Below are positions 1-9,180 of a stretch of DNA of 64,000 nt, one piece after another. The notes beneath the pieces were generated by a model. That model made no database searches, had not been told where the DNA came from, and was given only the letters and a program-made list of their open reading frames with translations. The stretch spans positions 34,882 through 98,881 of the forward strand of contig NZ_BDBV01000053.1 of the NCBI RefSeq assembly GCF_001613165.1, in the 5' to 3' direction. The DNA is from Nocardia mexicana NBRC 108244. GTDB lineage: Bacteria > Actinomycetota > Actinomycetes > Mycobacteriales > Mycobacteriaceae. Positions within the stretch are counted from its first letter, which is position 1. Each line of letters opens with the position of its first letter. A program made the position numbers and the translations under genes.

Positions 1-161
1 CCGAACGGCAGCCCAACGGCGGGTGGGACGATTACATCCCGAACCTGGAGATCATCCACATCCCGGGCGAGCATCTTCAGATCATCGACGAGCCCCGTAT
101 CGCCACCATCGGGGCCGACCTGACGCAGAAGCTTGCCGCGATCGCGGAGGCCGAACAGTGA
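1..161 (+). CDS. pks13: Polyketide synthase Pks13, C-terminal end (partial)
   Basis: Only the last 52 codons are in the window, ending at TGA 159-161. The frame reads through a segment with IPGEHLQIIDEP, which looks like the C-terminal part of an alpha/beta-hydrolase thioesterase; the His would be the catalytic one. Pks13 condenses two fatty acyl chains into the mycolate precursor, and its thioesterase releases or transfers the product. The identification rests mainly on context: accD4 follows 111 bases downstream, as in the fadD32-pks13-accD4 order known from mycobacteria. The upstream domains lie outside the window. Confidence 0.8.
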   Translation, partial: ERQPNGGWDDYIPNLEIIHIPGEHLQIIDEPRIATIGADLTQKLAAIAEAEQ

Positions 162-272
162 CAACCCCGTCATTCCGGCGCGTCGTGACAACTCAATGAG
201 AGAGCTAGTAAGAGAACCATCAGGCCCGCGTTCCGCACAGACCGCGACACCGGGCCCCAGCGAGGTGAACCT

Positions 273-1817
273 GTGAGTACGACCGCCGAAAAGCTTGCCG
301 ACCTGCGGAAGAAGCTCGAATTAGCGCAGGAGCCGGCGGGTGAGGCGGGGGTGGCCAAGCGGCAGCGCAAGGGCATTCCGAGCGCGCGCGACCGGATCAA
401 CATGCTGCTCGATCCGGGCACCTTCGTGGAAATCGGTGCGCTGGTTCGCAATCCGGGCGATAAGAACGCCCTGTACGGCGACGGTGTGGTCATCGGTCAC
501 GGCCTCGTCGAGGGGCGTCCGGTGGCGGTGTTCTCGCACGATCAGACCGTGTACGGCGGATCGGTCGGCGAGATGTTCGGCCGCAAGGTGTGCGCGCTGA
601 TGGAGTTCGCCGCCAAGGTGGGCTGCCCGGTGGTCGGCATCCAGGACTCCGGCGGCGCCCGCGTGCAGGAGGCGGTGACCTCGCTGGCCTGGTATGCCAA
701 TATCGCGCTGCGGGTCGAGCCGCTGTCGGGCATGGTGCCGCAGATCTCGCTGATCCTCGGCAGTTGCGCGGGTGGCGCGGTGTATCAGCCGATCAATACC
801 GACGTCGTGGTCGCCACCGAAGAGGCGTACATGTTCGTCACCGGCCCGAAGGTGATTCGGGAGGTGACCGGCGAGGACGTCAGCCTGGAGGAGCTGGGCG
901 GCGCCCGCAGTCAGGCCGAGTACGGCAATATCCACCACGTCGCCAAGGACGAGAAGGCGGCCTTCGACTGGGTGCGGCAGTACCTGGGCTACATGCCGAC
1001 CAGCTGTCAGGAGTCGCCGCCGATCGTGAATCCGGGGCTGGAGCCGGAGACCACGGACAGTGACCTGGAACTGAATTCGATCGTGCCGGACTCCGACAAC
1101 GCCGGCTACGACATGCACGAGATCCTGCTGCGCATCTTCGACGACGGGGATTTCCACGAGGTCGGTGGATCGGCGGCGCTCAATGTCATCACCGGGTTCG
1201 CCCGGGTGGACGGGCGCACCGTCGGCGTGGTCGCCAATCAGCCGATGGTCTCCGCGGGCGCACTGGACGCGCACGCCGGTGACAAGGCCTCGCACTTCGT
1301 GCGCCTGTGCGACGCGTTCGAGATCCCGCTGGTGCTGGTGGTCGATACGCCCGGCTTCATGCCCGGTGTGGAGCAGGAGAAGATCGGCGTCATCAAGCGC
1401 GGCGGGCGCTTCCTGTTCGCGTTCGTGGAGGCCTCGGTGCCGAAGGTGACCGTGGTGATCCGCAAGGCCTACGGCGGCGGGTACGCGGTGATGGGCTCCA
1501 AGCAGCTCGGCGCCGACGTCAACCTGGCCTGGCCGACCGCGCGCATCGCCGTGATGGGTGCGGAGAGCGCGGTCAGCCTGATCGGGCGCAAGCAGATCGA
1601 GGCCGCGCCGGAGGACCAGCGCGAGGCGATCCGGCAGCAGATGATCGACTTCTACAACGCGACCATGGCGAACCCGTGGGTGGCGGCGGAGCGCGGTTTC
1701 ATCGATGCGGTCATCGAGCCGTCCACGACCCGCCTGGAGATCCGCCGCGCCCTGCACCTGCTGCGCGACAAGAAGCTGCAGCGCAACCCGCGCAAGCACC
1801 ACCTGCTGCCGCTGTAG
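273..1817 (+). CDS. accD4: Long-chain acyl-CoA carboxylase beta subunit AccD4
   Basis: 514 residues, full length for a biotin-dependent carboxyltransferase beta subunit. It has both crotonase-fold halves: an N-terminal part with DSGGARVQEAV and SCAGGAVYQP, and a C-terminal part with DTPGFMPGVEQE and KAYGGGYAVMG, the Gly-rich oxyanion loops that bind the acyl-CoA and carboxybiotin. Together with an AccA alpha subunit it carboxylates the alpha-branch acyl-CoA that Pks13 uses in mycolate synthesis. The GTG start is preceded by a GAGGTG ribosome site about 6 bases away. Its position directly after pks13 supports AccD4 over the related propionyl-CoA carboxylase AccD5. It acts in the cytoplasm. Confidence 0.92.
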   Translation: MSTTAEKLADLRKKLELAQEPAGEAGVAKRQRKGIPSARDRINMLLDPGTFVEIGALVRNPGDKNALYGDGVVIGHGLVEGRPVAVFSHDQTVYGGSVGEMFGRKVCALMEFAAKVGCPVVGIQDSGGARVQEAVTSLAWYANIALRVEPLSGMVPQISLILGSCAGGAVYQPINTDVVVATEEAYMFVTGPKVIREVTGEDVSLEELGGARSQAEYGNIHHVAKDEKAAFDWVRQYLGYMPTSCQESPPIVNPGLEPETTDSDLELNSIVPDSDNAGYDMHEILLRIFDDGDFHEVGGSAALNVITGFARVDGRTVGVVANQPMVSAGALDAHAGDKASHFVRLCDAFEIPLVLVVDTPGFMPGVEQEKIGVIKRGGRFLFAFVEASVPKVTVVIRKAYGGGYAVMGSKQLGADVNLAWPTARIAVMGAESAVSLIGRKQIEAAPEDQREAIRQQMIDFYNATMANPWVAAERGFIDAVIEPSTTRLEIRRALHLLRDKKLQRNPRKHHLLPL

Positions 1818-2060
1818 GACCGGCCGCCTGCTGAATGTGAGTGGCGTTCAGCAGGTCCGGTTGCCGGGATCCCGGCTGGCCCCGGTGCGAAGAGACCCGG
1901 GGCCACGTATCCGAGCGTGCGTACCGGTTGGTACGCACCCCAACCCTAAGCAAATCGCCAGCGCCGGGCTGCGCGCATGTTCCCACCAGCAGTAAGCCGG
2001 ACAAACCGGGCAATACCCGCGGCATCAGCAACACCGGAACCGGTGCTCCATTCCGAAGCT

Positions 2061-2240
2061 TTGCCCCCGTTTCCTGGCAGTAACCCCGTCTCTTGGCGCC
2101 CGGTCCCCCCGGTGGAGCCCGTCTGGTGGCAGGGCGCCTGTCTCTTCCCGGTGGAGCGCATGTCTCTCCGGCAGAGCCCCGTCTGGTGGCAGAGCCCCCG
2201 TTTCCTGGCGCCGCCCCGTCTCTTCTGAGAAGGCCCCCTA
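2061..2240. repeat. Degenerate intergenic direct repeats
   Basis: Phrases such as CCCCGTCTCTT, CCCGTCTGGTGGCAG and CCGTTTCCTGGC recur every 25-50 bases with substitutions and small indels. The array looks like an old tandem or shuffled repeat rather than a coding sequence. No spacer-repeat regularity of a CRISPR is present. Confidence 0.5.
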
Positions 2241-2264
2241 TTCCCGGCATGGCTCCCCCCCTTA

Positions 2265-2290
2265 TTTCCCGGCACGCTTTTCGCCGGGAT
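2265..2290. repeat. Dispersed palindromic repeat, copy 1
   Basis: TTTCCCGGCACGCTTTTCGCCGGGAT: arms TCCCGGC and GCCGGGA around a T-rich loop. Closely similar copies occur at 17626-17648, 32253-32278 and, inverted, at 50774-50798. A shorter half copy (TTCCCGGCAT) is at 2241-2250. It could act as a hairpin terminator between accD4 and the convergent gene. Confidence 0.6.
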
Positions 2291-2318
2291 CTACGGTGAC
2301 CAACTTGGCTAAGTAGAT

Positions 2319-2344
2319 TCCGGCCAAAAGGCGGGCCGGAATGA
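2319..2344. repeat. Dispersed palindromic repeat, inverted copy
   Basis: ATTCCGGCCAAAAGGCGGGCCGGAAT, the reverse-oriented version of the element at 2265-2290 with a similar A/T-rich loop. It is followed by two GGAATGACGAGG repeats. Confidence 0.5.
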
Positions 2345-2419
2345 CGAGGTAAGCGTGTCGGAATGACGAGGAATGTCGTTGCGGTTTGGTCGTGCTTGCC
2401 GGGCGCGCAGTCGCAACGC

Positions 2420-4858
2420 TTACCCGAGACCGGCGCGGGAGAGGTTCCAGGTGTTCCAGGTGTCGGAGTCGAGGTCGTTGCGGAGTTTTGTGAGTAGGTG
2501 ATCGCGGAGGGGCCCTGGGAGGCGGTCGACGGCGGGGGCGATATCGGGGGAGAGGGTGGACAGGTAGGTGGTGTCGAAATCCTCGCCGCGGTGCCAGCGG
2601 TCGATGTTGCGGTCGGCGATCAGGCCCTCGGGGTTCAGGGCGGCGAGGGCGAGCAGGGTGGCTACGGCGGTGCCGATGGTGGTGCGGGGCAGCCACTTTC
2701 GGTCCGTGCGGAAAATGGCGACGAGTACCAGGACGTACACGACCCCGAGCCACAGCTCGCAGATACCGACCAGCAGCCGCAGCACGGTGAAGCCGTATGC
2801 CTGCTGGTAGGTCCACATCCGGCCGAACGCGGAGGCGATGATCACCAGGGTGAGTGCGGTGATCGCACACAGCAGCACCCGCAACCACAGCCGATCGGTC
2901 GCCGAATCCTGTGCGGCCCAGCGCAAGACGGACAGGATGACGATGAGCGTCAGCACCGTGACCGCCGACAGCTGCCAGAACCCGCTGCGGGCGTACTCGG
3001 CGTAGGTCAGCCCCGCGGTGCGCTGCACGTAGTCGTCGCCGCCGAACAAGGCCATCAGCTGCGCGCCGATGAATGCCGCGAACAGGACCGTCAACGCCCC
3101 CACCGGCAGTCCCCATTCCAGCCGCGCGAGCCTACGACCCGGAATCTCTTGCCGCCCTGCCGAAGCGGGTGGCGGCGGCCCGGCCAGCAGATACATCGCG
3201 GCGAGGCAGCCGGCGGCCGCCAGCGCGAAGACCGATATCCAGCGCACCACCGAATCGGCGTCCAGCCGCGGGACCAGCCCGTCGAGGAGCGATGCGAAGG
3301 TCGCGTCCGCGCTACCCAGCAGCGGCACGAAGATCGCCAGCAGCGCCACGGTCACCGCCACCGAAACGCCGACGCGGCGACGTTGCGCCCCGGCCGCGCC
3401 ACGAACCCTGCCGGGCGCCGCATATACCCACGCGATTCCGCCGAACGCCGACAACGGCACCGCGATCACGTCGTAGAGCACACCGTTGGCCGACCGCCGC
3501 CCGACTACCGCCAGCGACGCCGTTACGCAGGCCGCGAGGGCGCACAGCGCGAACAACCACCCCGCCGCCCGGAACGTCCCCGCCGCCAGCAGGGCCAAGG
3601 TCGCGGTGGTCCACCAGACGCGCTCCCAGTTCCGGCTCGCCGCGGCTCGCGTCTCCCCGCGACGCGCCCGGTGATCGACGGTCACCACCGCCACCATTGC
3701 CACGAAACCCGCGATCAGCCAGCCGATCCCAGGTCGAGTGACGGGAACCGCCACGGCCGCGACGACTCCCGCGAGCGCAGCCGCGGGTAGCACCCCGGAC
3801 GGACACATCACCCGTCGCCAGCGCGGCGGCGCCACCGGAGCGGGCGAGCGCATCGGATACCCGGGAAGCCCCGACCGGCTGGACAACGGCCCCTGCCCCG
3901 AGGCGCCCGACGCATCGGAGGCCGACGAGTCACCGTCGGGCTCGGACGGATCTCCATCCGGTGGTGTTATCCGTTCGGCGCCACCGTTGTCCGCACCGCT
4001 GTCGGCCTGCGCCTGCCGTCCGACCTCGGCCCACGCCGAGGCCGGGTCGGCTCTCGGTCCGGGCGCCGCAGCCGGGTCGGGCGAGCCTGCGTCGCCGCCC
4101 GAGGCCGATGCCGAATCAGCCTGTGGCGCAGGCACATCGGACGGCGAAGTATCCCGTCTAGGATCGGCTTTCGGAACGAGCGGCGCGCCGGACTCGGAAC
4201 CGGGCGGGATCGAATCGGCGGGTGGCTGTGCCGAATCATCCGGCAGTGCAGGCCTGTCCGGCGCGGACTTCCCGGAGGTGCCGACAGCGGGGTGATCCCG
4301 GTGCGGCGATTGTTGCGGGCCATCGTCGATGGTCGCGAGGCCTGTGGCGGCCGTCTGGTCGAGCTTCACACCGGCGACACGTGTCCATCGCCGGGGCGAT
4401 CCCGCGGGGTCATCCGGTTCAGCCGCCGATTCCGTATGCGTAGCAGCGGGTTCGGTAGTGGCGGGTTGCTCCGTCAGATCCGGCGCGGCCTGCGCCGGAT
4501 TATCAGTAGCGCTGGACTGCTCTCGCGGATGCGACACGGCCCGTCCCGGTTCGGGATCGGCAGCGCCGGACCGCTTCCCGGCAGTCGGCACTGCCTGCTC
4601 CGGTTCAGGATCAGTGGTACCGGTTTGCCCCCGAGGGACCGCCGGTGCCGGTTCGGTATCGGCAATGTCGGTACGCGCTCGCGGATTCTCCTGCGCTGGT
4701 TGGGGATCGGCCGGTTCGTGTGGTTTCGGCTCGGTGCCGCGGGCTGAATCGGCTTCCGGTAGAGCGGGTTTCGAAGCCGGTTCGGCCGGGTCGCGCAGTT
4801 CTTTCGGGGGCGGTGCCTGCGAGGTATTGCGATCGTCGGGTGTTGGTTGTTCCGGCAA
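2420..4858 (-). CDS. DUF4173-type membrane protein with long disordered N-terminus
   Basis: 812 residues from TTG at 4858, chosen because AGGAG lies 7 bases upstream; the frame is open further back, but there it only shadows the kinase gene. Roughly the first 360 residues are rich in Pro, Glu, Asp, Ser and Thr with no hydrophobic stretch. The rest holds about ten membrane helices, with the ending pattern GFWQL ... FRTDRKWLP ... LNPEGLIADRNI ... GEDFDTTYLSTLSPD typical of DUF4173 proteins. The function is unknown. It follows a two-component pair by 79 bases, so it may be a regulated target or an accessory membrane partner of that kinase. Confidence 0.72.
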   Translation of the reverse strand: MPEQPTPDDRNTSQAPPPKELRDPAEPASKPALPEADSARGTEPKPHEPADPQPAQENPRARTDIADTEPAPAVPRGQTGTTDPEPEQAVPTAGKRSGAADPEPGRAVSHPREQSSATDNPAQAAPDLTEQPATTEPAATHTESAAEPDDPAGSPRRWTRVAGVKLDQTAATGLATIDDGPQQSPHRDHPAVGTSGKSAPDRPALPDDSAQPPADSIPPGSESGAPLVPKADPRRDTSPSDVPAPQADSASASGGDAGSPDPAAAPGPRADPASAWAEVGRQAQADSGADNGGAERITPPDGDPSEPDGDSSASDASGASGQGPLSSRSGLPGYPMRSPAPVAPPRWRRVMCPSGVLPAAALAGVVAAVAVPVTRPGIGWLIAGFVAMVAVVTVDHRARRGETRAAASRNWERVWWTTATLALLAAGTFRAAGWLFALCALAACVTASLAVVGRRSANGVLYDVIAVPLSAFGGIAWVYAAPGRVRGAAGAQRRRVGVSVAVTVALLAIFVPLLGSADATFASLLDGLVPRLDADSVVRWISVFALAAAGCLAAMYLLAGPPPPASAGRQEIPGRRLARLEWGLPVGALTVLFAAFIGAQLMALFGGDDYVQRTAGLTYAEYARSGFWQLSAVTVLTLIVILSVLRWAAQDSATDRLWLRVLLCAITALTLVIIASAFGRMWTYQQAYGFTVLRLLVGICELWLGVVYVLVLVAIFRTDRKWLPRTTIGTAVATLLALAALNPEGLIADRNIDRWHRGEDFDTTYLSTLSPDIAPAVDRLPGPLRDHLLTKLRNDLDSDTWNTWNLSRAGLG

Positions 4859-4937
4859 GGTGGGTCTCCTGAGGGTGTGCTTCGTCGGCCCGGGACCTCG
4901 AAGGCGGTTCGGGTGGTGGGGAATCGGGGTGGGGGAG

Positions 4938-6319
<1,382 letters not shown>

Positions 6320-6323
<4 letters not shown>

Positions 6324-7018
6324 CGTGCCTCCAGGGCGTAGCCGACACCGTGCACGGTGCGGATCAGGTCGGCGCCGAGCTTGCGGCGCAGTGCCTTGAT
6401 GTGGCTGTCGACCGCGCGGGTTCCGGCGGCGTCGGCCCAGTCCCACACCTCCTCGAGGAGCCGCTCGCGGGCCAGCACCACGCGCGGACGGCGGGCCAGG
6501 CGGGCGAGCAGGTCGAACTCGAGCGGCGTCAGCTGAGCCTCGGCGGTACCCCGCCAGACGCGCCGCTGATCGGCGTCGATGCGCAGGTCGCCGACCACGA
6601 TGATGGCGCCGCCGTGATCACCGGCGCGGTCGACCCGGCGCAGCAGGGCGTGCACGCGGGCGGTGAGTACCCGCAGCGAGAACGGTTTGGTCAGATAGTC
6701 GTCGGCGCCGACGCCGAGCCCGACCAGCTGATCGGTCTCGTCCGCGCGGGCCGTCAGCATCAGCACCGGGACCGGGCGTTCGGCCTGGATTCTCCGGCAC
6801 ACCTCCAGCCCGTCGAAACCCGGCAGCATCACATCGAGCACCACCAGATCCGGCTCGAGCGCGCTCACCGCGGCGACGGCGGCGGGTCCGTCGTGGGCCA
6901 TGTCGACCGTGAATCCCTCGGCCCGCAACCGCACCGCGACAGATTCCGCAATGGTGATCTCATCGTCCACCACCAGAATCCGCCGCGCCCTGGTTCCCGC
7001 GGCCGCGTTCTGTTCCAT
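6320..7018 (-). CDS. Response regulator, OmpR family
   Basis: 232 residues. The receiver domain has the acidic pair in VVDDE, the phospho-acceptor Asp in VVLDVMLPG, the Thr in MLTAR and the Lys in YLTKPF. The C-terminal winged helix has LTPLEFDLL, a recognition region with SHIKALRRKLG and the hairpin TVHGVGYALE. It is the first gene of the regulator-kinase-DUF4173 operon and overlaps the kinase start by 4 bases. Its targets are not evident; the downstream membrane protein is the obvious candidate. Confidence 0.93.
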
Positions 7019-7204
7019 GCTCGAGAACCCTAGCCACCCGCTGTGCAGAGGATCAGCATCAATTGTGGAGATCCTGTGTGCCCGTGTCGGAGGTCACCGC
7101 AGGGTCTTTCGAACGTGTCGATGCCGGTCGCCGAAAAGACTATGACCGGGGTGTCTTTCGCGGAATCGGTCGGTCGACAGGCCCTGGTGTGAGAGCCTTC
7201 AGCT

Positions 7205-7405
7205 ATGGGTACCTCACCGAAGGCCGTACTAGAGGGCGGGCCGGCCGACCTGCCGCAGCGGATCGTTCCGATCACCCCACCCGGCATCGAACTGCGGGTG
7301 CAGTTCAACGGCGGCTACGAGCGCTTCAAGGTGACCCCGCGCTGGCAGGACACCGCCGAGGGCAGCCTGCCGGTGTACGAGTGGATGGAGCGTCTGGAAC
7401 CGTGA
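7205..7405 (+). CDS. Small DUF5988-like protein
   Basis: 66 residues. The pattern LRVQFNGGYERFKVT followed by a short linker and LPVYEWMERLEP matches what I recall of the DUF5988 family of small actinobacterial proteins of unknown role. There is no clear ribosome site before the ATG, so translation may be leaderless. It is transcribed away from the regulator operon on the left and converges with the hydrolase on the right. Confidence 0.6.
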   Translation: MGTSPKAVLEGGPADLPQRIVPITPPGIELRVQFNGGYERFKVTPRWQDTAEGSLPVYEWMERLEP

Positions 7406-7509
7406 ATATCGGCATCCGGTACGGCCTGATCGGAGGGGCATAGCGGGCGCACCGTCGCGAGCCGGACATCGGCTACCGCCAGAGGTCCGGTCTTTCGACG
7501 TGCCCGGAC

Positions 7510-8301
7510 TCAGTCGGCGAGCTGTGCTTCGTCCCCGATCGGCAACGGGCGCCTGATCGGCAGCCGGGTCTGCACCGGTTCCACGGTCAGGAAGTCGATG
7601 ATCTGCTCGAAGACCAGCTGCGGCTTCTCGAACGCCAGCAGATGTGAGGTGCCGGGCACGATCGACAGCTCCGACTCCGCGATGCCCCGATACAGCGAGA
7701 CGGTGTGCTCCAGCGTGATCAGGTCGTCGTCCCCGGCCATGACCAGCGTGCGCGCACCGATATCCCCGAGCTGCTGTTCGGTGAGTGTCGGCTGGGTGCG
7801 GATCATCGCGTTGTACCGCTCCAGGAAGGCCGGAAAGTTCTCGGCCGGATCGGGCGACACCTCCGCGTGGTTCTTCGCCGCCCACGAGTCCCCGTCCTCG
7901 GCGAACCCGTCGAGCGATCCGGGTATCACGCCGTCGTGGTGGTAGTTGCCGCTGATCGAGACCAGTCGACGCACCAGGTCGGGGCGCTGCCGCGCGACCA
8001 GCAGCGCCACATTGGCCCCGTCGCTGTAGCCGACCAGATCTGCCGGGCCACCGGCCACCTGCTCGAGGAAAGCGATAGTGTCCTCGGCCATCACGTCATA
8101 GGACAGCGGCCCGGGCACATCCGCGGTGCGCCCGTGCCCGCGCCGGTCGACGGCGAAGGTGCGAAAGTGCTTGGCGAACAACGGCACCACCGGCCCGAAG
8201 GTGCGCGAGTCGGTCAGCCCCCCGTGCAGCAGAACCAGCGACTCACCATCACCCTGCTCCTCGTACCACGTGTTCACCGGACCGAGCTGCACATACGTCA
8301 T
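7510..8301 (-). CDS. Alpha/beta hydrolase
   Basis: 263 residues from ATG 8301; an ATG three codons upstream (8310) is equally possible. It has the oxyanion motif LLHGGLTDS, the nucleophile elbow GYSDGAN (Ser), the acid in MAGDDD and the His in GTSHLLAF. This is the layout of the general alpha/beta hydrolase fold 1 family (esterases, peptidases, haloperoxidase-like). The substrate cannot be told from the sequence. It stands alone; the next leftward gene upstream is a toxin-antitoxin remnant about 60 bases away. Confidence 0.85.
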   Translation of the reverse strand: MTYVQLGPVNTWYEEQGDGESLVLLHGGLTDSRTFGPVVPLFAKHFRTFAVDRRGHGRTADVPGPLSYDVMAEDTIAFLEQVAGGPADLVGYSDGANVALLVARQRPDLVRRLVSISGNYHHDGVIPGSLDGFAEDGDSWAAKNHAEVSPDPAENFPAFLERYNAMIRTQPTLTEQQLGDIGARTLVMAGDDDLITLEHTVSLYRGIAESELSIVPGTSHLLAFEKPQLVFEQIIDFLTVEPVQTRLPIRRPLPIGDEAQLAD

Positions 8302-8363
8302 GCCCGCCATCCTGCCGGAGGGGTACGACAACCGCACCCGCCCGCCGGAGGACCCGTGCGGGT

Positions 8364-8417
8364 TCAATCGTCGTAGTGGCCGCGGCAGGCGATGACGATC
8401 ACCTGGTCGTCATCGGG
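8364..8417 (-). pseudogene. C-terminal remnant of a YoeB/Txe-like toxin
   Basis: A short frame ending at 8364 reads PDDDQVIVIACRGHYDD. This resembles the final strand of YoeB/Txe-type mRNA interferases, which end in a similar R-hydrophobic-HY segment. No start codon or N-terminal part is present; the segment sits out of frame within and after the end of the antitoxin-like ORF. I infer a deletion that removed most of the toxin gene. Confidence 0.45.
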
Positions 8418-8542
8418 TCCGCATCGCCGTCGGCGTCGATGAGGTCGTGAGCTTGTACTTGCCCGCATTCGGCCTGAGCAATGCCACGTGCGAGCCAGGC
8501 CGCGCTGGCCGAGTTGGAAAGCAGGTGTTCCGTCTCCTTCAT
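8399..8542 (-). CDS. Antitoxin-like small protein (Phd/YefM-type C-terminal part)
   Basis: 47 residues with an AGGAGG ribosome site 5 bases before ATG 8542. The stretch TEHLLSNSASAAWLARGIAQ followed by AECGQ and HDLID resembles the toxin-binding half of Phd/YefM antitoxins, which often read like LLRSPANAxRL...SGxxxxREL. The N-terminal DNA-binding half is absent. The remnant toxin tail overlaps its end in another frame. It may still be translated, but a complete toxin-antitoxin module is not present. Confidence 0.5.
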   Translation of the reverse strand: MKETEHLLSNSASAAWLARGIAQAECGQVQAHDLIDADGDADPMTTR

Positions 8543-8565
8543 CGCTTCCTCCTGAATGCAACTTG

Positions 8566-9105
8566 TCACTGCTCGGATAAGTTTTCCGGTTCGTTGAAAT
8601 ATTCGCCGTACGGAATGGCGGTCTGCCAAAGTCGATATTTGACGAAGCTGCAGTATTCGACTAAGCCAGGGTCGGTGGTGATGGCCAAACCTGCTGGTTT
8701 TCCGTGACTATCTACCAGATTATAGACCACACGATTTTCATCCATAAGCCACCAGTCGTCCTGCGGGGTTTCTCCGGCCTGGTGACGCGGAATATATCGA
8801 ATGTCCTCGCCTGCCTCGACATTATGATGAGTTACCGAAAGGAGCCAGCGCTGATAGTCACTGTGCGGAACGGTGACGACACGAACTCGGCTCATTGATA
8901 CGCCGCGTCCAGTGGTTTCCCGGACGAGGGCTTGCCAGGGTGTACCGGGGTCGCGGGGTGGGGGTTCGCCGTTCAGGAATCGCCTCAGTCGCTCGGATTC
9001 GTGCGGCACCGCGTACGAGTCCCTGACCTCCAAGTGGAACGCTTCCTGCCTGCACTCGCCGAACAGGCTCACCCACGCTGCATGATCAACCGTGCGGAAC
9101 TGCAC
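8566..9105 (-). CDS. DUF6879 family protein, copy 1
   Basis: 179 residues from GTG 9105 with GGAGAGGA upstream. Features shared with the second copy at 10013-10546 include FHLEVRDSYAVP, a central VPHSDYQRWLL and EAGEDIRYIPRH, and a C-terminal DP.LVEYC. The family is of unknown function and in actinomycetes often sits beside DUF5753 regulators. It is the distal gene of a leftward run headed at 10856. A short ORF or gene remnant (9124-9180) separates it from the regulator gene. Confidence 0.75.
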   Translation of the reverse strand: MQFRTVDHAAWVSLFGECRQEAFHLEVRDSYAVPHESERLRRFLNGEPPPRDPGTPWQALVRETTGRGVSMSRVRVVTVPHSDYQRWLLSVTHHNVEAGEDIRYIPRHQAGETPQDDWWLMDENRVVYNLVDSHGKPAGLAITTDPGLVEYCSFVKYRLWQTAIPYGEYFNEPENLSEQ

Positions 9106-9123
9106 CGTAGAACGTCCTCTCCG

Positions 9124-9180
9124 TCATCGGTACCTCGATAGGTGTGCCTCGTGGTCCGCCGGCATCAGCTGGTCGTTCAC
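9124..9180 (-). CDS. 18-residue micro-ORF or remnant of a 113-aa-type gene
   Basis: GTG 9180 overlaps the regulator stop (GTGA) and has GAGGAG about 8 bases upstream. It would encode MNDQLMPADHEAHLSRYR. The DNA also aligns with the 3' end of the gene at 10515-10856: both carry GACCAGCT and ATCGAGGTACCGA before the GTG of the following DUF6879 gene. It is therefore either a real coupled micro-ORF or what is left of a duplicated gene. Confidence 0.35.
   Translation of the reverse strand: MNDQLMPADHEAHLSRYR

Larger units (their letters stand above)
1818..2419. other. Gene-free stretch between accD4 and the DUF4173 gene
   Basis: About 600 bases between two convergent genes with no convincing ORF. 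It holds a run of decayed direct repeats (about 2061-2240) and two copies of a short palindrome (2265-2290 and 2319-2344). Reading frames that cross it are Pro/Gly/Arg-rich with no start site or homology that I recognise. Confidence 0.7.

Noticed and set aside
321..1802. 493-codon ORF antisense to accD4
   Set aside because: Shadow of a high-GC gene: Arg/His/Gly-rich composition with no domain, while the opposite strand is a clear carboxyltransferase.
1711..2250. 179-codon minus-strand ORF over the accD4 end and the repeats
   Set aside because: Arises from the repeats and accD4 antisense; Gly/Arg/Pro-rich with no start site.
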